A stretch of DNA of 64,000 nt from Arcicella sp034519515 (lineage in GTDB: Bacteria > Bacteroidota > Bacteroidia > Cytophagales > Spirosomataceae): assembly GCA_034519515.1 (NCBI GenBank), contig JAXHOK010000033.1:1-64000 (forward strand), written 5' to 3'. Within the stretch, counting starts at the first letter, position 1, and the number at the start of each line of letters is the position of its first letter. Below are positions 58,606-64,000 of this stretch, piece by piece. Below the pieces are notes generated by a model. It made no database searches. It saw nothing but the letters and a program-made list of their open reading frames with translations, and was not told the origin of the DNA. The translations under genes were made by a program, and so were the position numbers.

Positions 58606-59985
58606 TTACTTCTTCTTCTCTTCTTCCTTCTTTTTTGCTACTAAATCTCCCTCTTTTAATTTCTTTGATACCGTTAAATATGGTCCTGAAATGATTTGCT
58701 CACCATCTACTAAACCTGATAAAATCTCAATGTTTTCAAAGTCTGAAATCCCCGTCTTTACTTCTCTCAGTTTTGCTTTATTGTCTTTGCCCATCACAAA
58801 AACAACTTCTTTGATTTTATCTTTTTTAATAACTCTTTCTGGTTCAGAATTGTTATTATCTTCACCTTCTTTTTTCTCTTCTTCTGCTTTCATCGAAGGG
58901 TCACGGGTGGTTACGGAAGCGAGTGGTACCGATAAAATTCCGTTCTTACGGTTGGTAACAATTTCTACTGATGCCGTCATACCTGGTTTTAAGGGATATG
59001 AACGTTTGCCCACAATTAAATCGGAATAAGATGAACGTAAAATTCTAATCTTTACCTCAAATTCCGTTACAGCATCCGTAGAAACTGCGGCAGCGGCGGC
59101 AGTACTTCCCAGACCATTGGCAGAACTGGCAATTTCATAAACCAGTCCTTTGAATTTTCGTCCCGTCGAACTGTATGAATCCACATCAATAACAACAGTA
59201 TCGTTCATCGAAACCCGAGTAATATCGTTCTCATTCACGTTTACCCGAACCTCCATCTTATTCAAATTAGCAATTCTAAGTAATTCAGTACCAGCCATTT
59301 GTGATGTTCCCACCACACGCTCGCCGAGTTCAACATTCAACTTAGAAATGGTACCACTTTGTGGGGCATAAATCGTAGTTTTTGTTAAATTAGTACGAGC
59401 CTCTTTCAAAGCCGCCTGTGTCGATTTAACATTATATTCCGAAGCTAAAACGTTAGCTTTTGCTGATTCAACGTCTTGTTTTGCTACTAAATACTGAGAA
59501 TTAAATTGATCAAAATCAGCATCCGAAATCACTTTGTCATCGTGCAATTTCTTGTTACGGTCATAATCAATTTTGGCTTTCAGCAAACGTGATTCTGCCT
59601 GAGCCTGAACTGCTTTTGACTGTTCAACGGAGGCTTTCGATGAATTCACCTGTGCATCTGCCCGTGAGAGAAGTGACTCATAATTATCGGGACGAATTTT
59701 TAGTAAAAGTTGTCCTGCCCTCACAGAATCTCCCTCATTTACGTACAGACCCACAATTTCACCCGATACATCGGGCGAAAGTTTTACTTCAATTTCTGGT
59801 TGAATTTTACCCGAAGCCGAAACACGCTCGATAATATCTGTTTTTTTTACTTTCGTAAACTCAACTTCCGTAGAAGGTTCTTTACCGATGAGTCCTTGCT
59901 GTTTTGCCACACCTAAACCAACGCCCAAAGCCACCACGACCCCGCCCAAGATATACCAGATTTTATTTGAAGATTTCTTTGCCAT
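58606..59985 (-). CDS. HlyD/MacA-type periplasmic adaptor
   Basis: This is a 459-residue adaptor of a three-part efflux or export system. One N-terminal membrane anchor (WYILGGVVVALGVGLGVA) is followed by a biotinyl-lipoyl half (SPDVSGEIVGLYVNEGDSVR), a long coiled coil (about residues 110-220), the second lipoyl half (IYAPQSGTISKLNVELGERV) and beta-barrel parts. The end is very rich in Lys/Glu (LVAKKKEEEKKK). It is encoded after the TolC gene on the same strand, 119 bases apart, and likely forms one operon. The permease is not in the window. Confidence 0.88.
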   Translation of the reverse strand: MAKKSSNKIWYILGGVVVALGVGLGVAKQQGLIGKEPSTEVEFTKVKKTDIIERVSASGKIQPEIEVKLSPDVSGEIVGLYVNEGDSVRAGQLLLKIRPDNYESLLSRADAQVNSSKASVEQSKAVQAQAESRLLKAKIDYDRNKKLHDDKVISDADFDQFNSQYLVAKQDVESAKANVLASEYNVKSTQAALKEARTNLTKTTIYAPQSGTISKLNVELGERVVGTSQMAGTELLRIANLNKMEVRVNVNENDITRVSMNDTVVIDVDSYSSTGRKFKGLVYEIASSANGLGSTAAAAAVSTDAVTEFEVKIRILRSSYSDLIVGKRSYPLKPGMTASVEIVTNRKNGILSVPLASVTTRDPSMKAEEEKKEGEDNNNSEPERVIKKDKIKEVVFVMGKDNKAKLREVKTGISDFENIEILSGLVDGEQIISGPYLTVSKKLKEGDLVAKKKEEEKKK

Positions 59986-60104
59986 AATTTTTTTAATGAG
60001 TGAATGATGAACGGGATGCGTAATCTGAGTGAATGAGTGAATATTGAAATATGAGGACTAATTACGCATTGTAGATATTAACTCATTCTATCATTCACTC
60101 AATA

Positions 60105-61577
60105 CTAAAACGTGAGCGGTTTATTTTGATAAAAGTCTAAAATTTTTGTTCTGAAAATAAAGTCATATTTAGCCTGTACAAGGTTTGCACGGGCTTTGTC
60201 GAGATTCGTTTTTTGTAAGCTATACGCCACAAAATCTATCGCCCCAGCGTTGAAACGGCTTTCGGCAGCTCTGAAAGACTCTTCCAAAGCAGCAACTTGA
60301 ATCACGAAAGAGTCATACCTCTTAGCGGCATTTGTTAAATTAGTGTAAGCCTGTTCGATATTTTGGCGAAGCGTCAAACGTGCTTGTTGAGCATTCAAGA
60401 AAGCATTGTCTTTCTGGATTTTTGCTCTACTGACATTAGTTTTATTAGCAAATCTACTAAAAATTGGAATGGCAGCATTGATACCAAAACCATAATTAAA
60501 GGTATTGCCTAATTGTGTGAAATATCCGACAGTATTTCCAGCTGAGGGAATATCATTGGTAGAAGTAACAATTAGTGGGATTTGCTGACCGTTAAACAAA
60601 ACTGTCCCCAAATTTCGTTCAGAAGTTACAGAGGTAAAATTAAATTCTTTCTGTGCATTAGATTGATTTGCTCCAGCAGTCACATTGGCAGTGATGGTGG
60701 GTAAAAAGCCAGCCCTCGCAATTTCAATACCTTTATCTGCCCCCTTTATTCTCAAATCTGCTGCTTTTACGGTTGGCTGGCTTACTTCGGCAATTTCATA
60801 AATCTTGGCAATGCTTGCATCATATCCATTCGTCGAAGGCGTGGGCACTGATATTCTATCCACCTTCACATCCGTTAGATTTTTATCATTTAGTAACTGC
60901 AATAAAGACAACTTTGCCAAATCCAAGGTACTTTGGGCGTTGATTACATTGGTTTCTTCATTGGCTAATTGAGCCTTCAAATCGAACAAACTTGATTGGG
61001 GTAGCGAACCCGCTTTTACCAATTTATCGGTTCGGTCAATTTGTAAACGAGTAATACCCGTTTGAGTTTGGGAAATGCTCAATTGGTCTTCGGCATTCAT
61101 GATATTTAAATATGCCAAAACCACTTGCAAGGAAATACTTTCTTTCATCGCTTGCAAATCTAATTGCGTAGCTTTCAAGAGAATGTCATTTTGAGCAATG
61201 GTGTTTTTTAATTGATAACCATTATAAATCATTGCCCCAGCATTAAGATTCAACGAATTAAAATTAATATTTCTATCCGTAAAAGTGTTGGTAAATGGGT
61301 CGAGTGTACGTCCAAAATTAAATCCTTGATTAATATTCCCCGAAGCATTGGGCAGTTGATTAAACTTTGATTGGCTTAATTGTAAACCATTCAACAATAC
61401 TTGATTTTCACTTTGTTTTACGGAAATATTATTTTTCTGGGCAATATTTACAGCCTCCTGCAAACTCATTTTTGACTCAGAACCGCTGGCTTGAATAGCA
61501 TTTTGAGCTTTCGAAACGAAAGTTAAGCAGATTAGAGATAGCGTAAATAAACGTGATAAATTCATGGCGTTTTTCAT
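60105..61577 (-). CDS. TolC-family outer membrane efflux protein
   Basis: This 490-residue protein has a signal peptide (FTLSLICLTFVSKAQ). Repeated alpha-helical hairpins are seen with SLQEAVNIAQKNNISVKQSE, FNQLPNASGNINQGFNFGRT, LNIMNAEDQLSISQTQTGIT and, in the second half, RLTLRQNIEQAYTNLTNAAK and ALEESFRAAESRFNAGAIDF. It forms the outer-membrane channel for the adaptor encoded downstream. Intact and of normal length. Confidence 0.92.
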   Translation of the reverse strand: MKNAMNLSRLFTLSLICLTFVSKAQNAIQASGSESKMSLQEAVNIAQKNNISVKQSENQVLLNGLQLSQSKFNQLPNASGNINQGFNFGRTLDPFTNTFTDRNINFNSLNLNAGAMIYNGYQLKNTIAQNDILLKATQLDLQAMKESISLQVVLAYLNIMNAEDQLSISQTQTGITRLQIDRTDKLVKAGSLPQSSLFDLKAQLANEETNVINAQSTLDLAKLSLLQLLNDKNLTDVKVDRISVPTPSTNGYDASIAKIYEIAEVSQPTVKAADLRIKGADKGIEIARAGFLPTITANVTAGANQSNAQKEFNFTSVTSERNLGTVLFNGQQIPLIVTSTNDIPSAGNTVGYFTQLGNTFNYGFGINAAIPIFSRFANKTNVSRAKIQKDNAFLNAQQARLTLRQNIEQAYTNLTNAAKRYDSFVIQVAALEESFRAAESRFNAGAIDFVAYSLQKTNLDKARANLVQAKYDFIFRTKILDFYQNKPLTF

Positions 61578-61833
61578 CTGAAAATAAGTTAAATGTTTGA
61601 TTATTAGGTATTTGTGTGTTTTGGATAGATTATTTGAATGGTCTATTCACCATTGGCACAAAAGTATTTATGGGCTAATATTTTAGCCTTTGTACTATTT
61701 TCGATAAGAATTTAGCAGCAGTAAGTTTAAAATTTCATCTGCGTTCTCTTGGAAACAACTTTGGGTGCTTTGCTGCTATCGCCAGTTTCATTTGCGGGAT
61801 TGAATCACCAGTAAAAATCGGCTTTTAATATTT

Positions 61834-63077
61834 TCAGACGGATTCTCCTAACTCCATCAATTGCTTTTTAAGGCTTTTAATTCGCTTTTGTTTCCTTTCC
61901 TCTTCTTGCCAATTACCTCCAAGTTCACGATACTCTACTTGGTCTTTGAGGATGAAATAAACAGCACACAGGATCTTATGTCCCACAGCGATAAGTGCTT
62001 TTTTTGCCCCCATTCTTACGACCAATGTTTTGTATTTACTACTCAAATAGGTATTTTTAGTATGACTTGCCGCCCATGCACATTCTACCAAAGTGGATTT
62101 TAGATATTTGTTGCCATGAGTGGTTGTTGAACTTTTTTTTTACCGCCCGACTCATTATTACCTGGTGCCATCCCTGCCCATTTGGATAAATGTTTTTCGC
62201 TTGGGAAGTGACTCATATCGGTTCCTAACTCTGCAATAATCTTCTTGGCACTGGCAAGTCCAACCCCTGGAATGGTCGCTAACAAGTTTATGGCATCAAA
62301 AGAATCTGTCAAGAGCCTGTCCATTTCCACATTGATAACCTCAATTTGTTTTTCCAAATAATCCATGTGAGCATAAATATTGGTCAGCATGAATTTGTGA
62401 TGTGGGGTTACTCTGCCTGTCAAGGCTTTTATTAAGGTTTCTTTGCTGGCTTTGAGTTTCTTATGATAGTTTTCTGAGACAATGTCTTCAACCGATTGTT
62501 CTCCAAGAATTAGTCCTTGTATCATTTTTCGAGCCTTTTTACCTTCAACATCCGAAACCACCTCGCTCAATTTAATATTAGCATCTTCCAAAATCTTCTG
62601 AATGCGATTAATTTCTGCCGAATGTTGTTGAGTCAATTTAATCGCATAACGATTCAAATCTCGAAGCTCTCGAACCGTCTCGGGTGGCACATAACTCTTA
62701 TTCAATAAGCCACTGAGTAATAATTTACAAATCCATTCGCTATCCTTTTTATCGGTCTTTCGACCTGGCACGTTCTTTAAGTGCCTCGCATTAACAAGTA
62801 ATACCGTAAAGTCTTCACCTAAAATATTGAAAACTGGTTTCCAATAAACTCCTGTGCTTTCCATCGCTACGTGAGTAATCTCGTGGCTCCGTAACCAAGA
62901 GGATAACTCTCGCAAATCACCCGTGAAACTGTCAAACGTTCTCGTTTCTCGTGGCAATCCTTGACCATCTATGGTGGCAACGATATTTTTTGAGTGAACA
63001 TCTATCCCGCATCCTCGCAAAACAATCTGTTCAAATTCAATTTGAGGTACTTTTACCTCTTGTTGTTGATTCCCCAT
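61834..63077 (-). pseudogene. IS110-family transposase C, split at a run of nine A
   Basis: The first frame (62,100-63,077) has the RuvC-like motifs RGCGIDVHSKNIV, VAMESTGVYWKP and GRKTDKKDSEW, then ATIPGVGLASAKKIIAELGT and KWAGMAPGNNESGGKKK. It leaves the correct frame at nine A (T run at 62,133-62,141 on the given strand). One more A, or a -1 slip, continues it as SSTTTHGNKYLKSTLVECAW into the frame 61,834-62,091 (ASHTKNTYLSSKY, KKALIAVGHKIL). The full product would be about 413 residues. It is a different branch from elements A and B. Element ends were not found. Confidence 0.85.
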
Positions 63078-63487
63078 TTGTACGACTTTTTAGTTTATTC
63101 AAAGATAAACCATTTTCATCGCTTTGGGTGAGTTATAAAGTCATGGAGGATTCATTTGATAGTTCAATGTTACGAATGATAATTTTTGATTGAAAAAAGT
63201 TTGGGATAAACGGTTTTCTGTTAAGGATAAATGGAAAGTTCAACGGTGAACGGTCAAGGGCGAACGGAAAACGGTTGCATGGGAAAATATTACCCTTCCT
63301 TAATTCACTATTCGATACCTCATAAATCATTTATTACCAAAATCAAATAGTAAGCCAATAGAATTAAGCTATTGAAAATCAATCACTTGGATTTAGTCTA
63401 TCAATAAAAAAGTGTCCGAAAACGAACACTTTTGAATAAAACGGACAATAAAATTGATAATAAGGAACTTAGAATGTCGAAATCAAC
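63078..63487. other. Gene-free stretch
   Basis: No credible gene is seen on either strand. A hairpin with AAAAAGTGT / ACACTTTTG arms lies at 63,406-63,433 and may end transcription. Parts of the upstream end of the IS110-family element C probably lie at the left of this stretch. Confidence 0.4.
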
Positions 63488-63492
63488 TTTTT

Positions 63493-63576
63493 ACTGCTCA
63501 CTGCTCACTGCTCACTGCTCACTGCTCACTGCTCACTGCTCACTGCTCACTGCTCACTGCTCACTGCTCACTGCTC
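63493..63576. repeat. Tandem repeat, 12 copies of a heptamer
   Basis: ACTGCTC is repeated 12 times without error over 84 bases. It starts about 60 bases after the hairpin and ends 5 bases before the stop codon of the dipeptidase gene on the opposite strand. The unit length is not a multiple of three. Confidence 0.9.
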
Positions 63577-63581
63577 AAAAC

Positions 63582-64000
63582 TCACTGAATTATTCTATAA
63601 CTCGCTTTTGCTCTACTTCTCGACATTGCATTAAAATGCCACCATTCATAATCAATTGGCATATATCCCGCTGAACGCATCACACTTCTAAGTAACTGAC
63701 GATTAGCTACTTGCTGACGATTTAATTGCTTGATTTTCAAGAAGTAAGACTCTTTCTTGGGGTAAGCTAATTCGCCAAAATAATCATATTTCGTTCCCAT
63801 GTCCAAGGGCGTACCATCTGCTGTGGCAATGGTTAAATCCACAGCACTTCCGTAATTATGAATTGAACCTTCGGCAGGATTTGCCACATACGTTGCTCTT
63901 TGTCGGGGTGAATATTGCGTGAGTGAATTCCAAAGGATTTTTTGGATGCTCAAAGGTCTGCCACCGTCATATACCAACAAGCGATAATTGTGGTGTTTTT
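63582..64000 (-). CDS. D-alanyl-D-alanine dipeptidase (VanX/DdpX-like), 5' end outside window
   Basis: The last 139 codons of a zinc dipeptidase are present. The frame is open to the window edge (NYRLLVYDGGRPLS), so the start lies outside. Zinc and catalytic motifs are visible: SIHNYGSAVDLTIA (the S-x-H-x-x-G-x-A-x-D motif, His and Asp ligands) and EWWHFN (catalytic Glu and third ligand His). DMGTKYDYFGELAYP is also typical. The enzyme splits D-Ala-D-Ala, in cell-wall recycling or nutrition; a role in glycopeptide resistance is not implied without other van genes. Confidence 0.85.
   Translation of the reverse strand, partial: KHHNYRLLVYDGGRPLSIQKILWNSLTQYSPRQRATYVANPAEGSIHNYGSAVDLTIATADGTPLDMGTKYDYFGELAYPKKESYFLKIKQLNRQQVANRQLLRSVMRSAGYMPIDYEWWHFNAMSRSRAKASYRIIQ

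Noticed and set aside
63488..63577. Heptamer repeat as a CRISPR array
   Set aside because: The repeat is 7 bases, strictly tandem, with no spacers and no cas genes.

Overview
The window is AT-rich DNA from a member of the Bacteroidota, probably a Cytophagales-type bacterium (for example the Emticicia, Runella or Arcicella neighbourhood; this is inference from protein style, not a database match). Supporting signs are several -7 boxes of the Bacteroidota form TAnnTTTG, very large two-domain Rhs/YD proteins of the DUF6443 kind, secreted proteins ending their signal peptides in 'AQ', an isocitrate dehydrogenase of the short NADP type, and many dispersed palindromes. No tRNA, rRNA or CRISPR array was seen.

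Region 1 (1-14,720) is an array of about eight displaced 3' ends ('orphan tips') of Rhs genes, all on the + strand. Each unit is a truncated piece of Rhs core ending in the DPDGM motif, often a conserved Gly-rich linker, a different toxin domain, a small immunity-like gene, and a terminator-like hairpin with arms ACGCCAAG / CTTGGCGT. The next Rhs fragment begins within a few bases of the hairpin's T-run, at different points of the Rhs core in different units. Recognisable tips are ADP-ribosyltransferase-like (578-1138, 7424-8326), an RNase-like domain (about 4717-5269), a lipase-like alpha/beta hydrolase (10182-10751) and a zinc phospholipase C/nuclease-like domain (13435-13992). Long composite palindromes sit between some units. 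An IS110-family element lies inside one of these palindromes. The array's right edge cuts off a DUF4143-type ATPase gene.

Region 2 (14,720-38,900) is ordinary chromosome. It begins with three damaged genes (the ATPase, a DUF2147 gene, a large BNR-repeat protein). Intact genes follow: an MFS transporter, an AraC regulator, YceI, purA, an antitoxin with a broken PIN toxin, an ABC exporter, fabI, an exported TPR/Ppx-like protein, a sialate O-acetylesterase, an aldo/keto reductase, an exported sugar isomerase-like protein and icd. MITE-like inverted repeats fill several gaps.

Region 3 (38,900-48,900) carries the one complete Rhs gene of the window (39,065-45,438, broken once at a run of six A), its membrane immunity protein, one more orphan ADP-ribosyltransferase tip with immunity gene, and a second IS110-family element inserted at the same target position as the first. 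About 650 bp here is nearly the same as 5,650-6,330, so the two Rhs loci share sequence.

Region 4 (48,900-64,000) is mostly housekeeping: a PfkB kinase, a CBS protein, an acyl-CoA carboxylase beta subunit, a GNAT enzyme, tpiA, an endonuclease/phosphatase-family membrane protein, rpmB, a ThiF-rhodanese protein, leuA, a PH-like membrane protein, a TolC/HlyD pair, a third (frameshifted) IS110-family transposase and the 3' part of a VanX-like D-Ala-D-Ala dipeptidase.

The main caution concerns reading frames. Frameshifts are very dense in 1-20 kb and rare elsewhere. This may be real gene decay in silent cassettes, or uncorrected consensus errors in a repeat-rich region; the sequence alone cannot decide.
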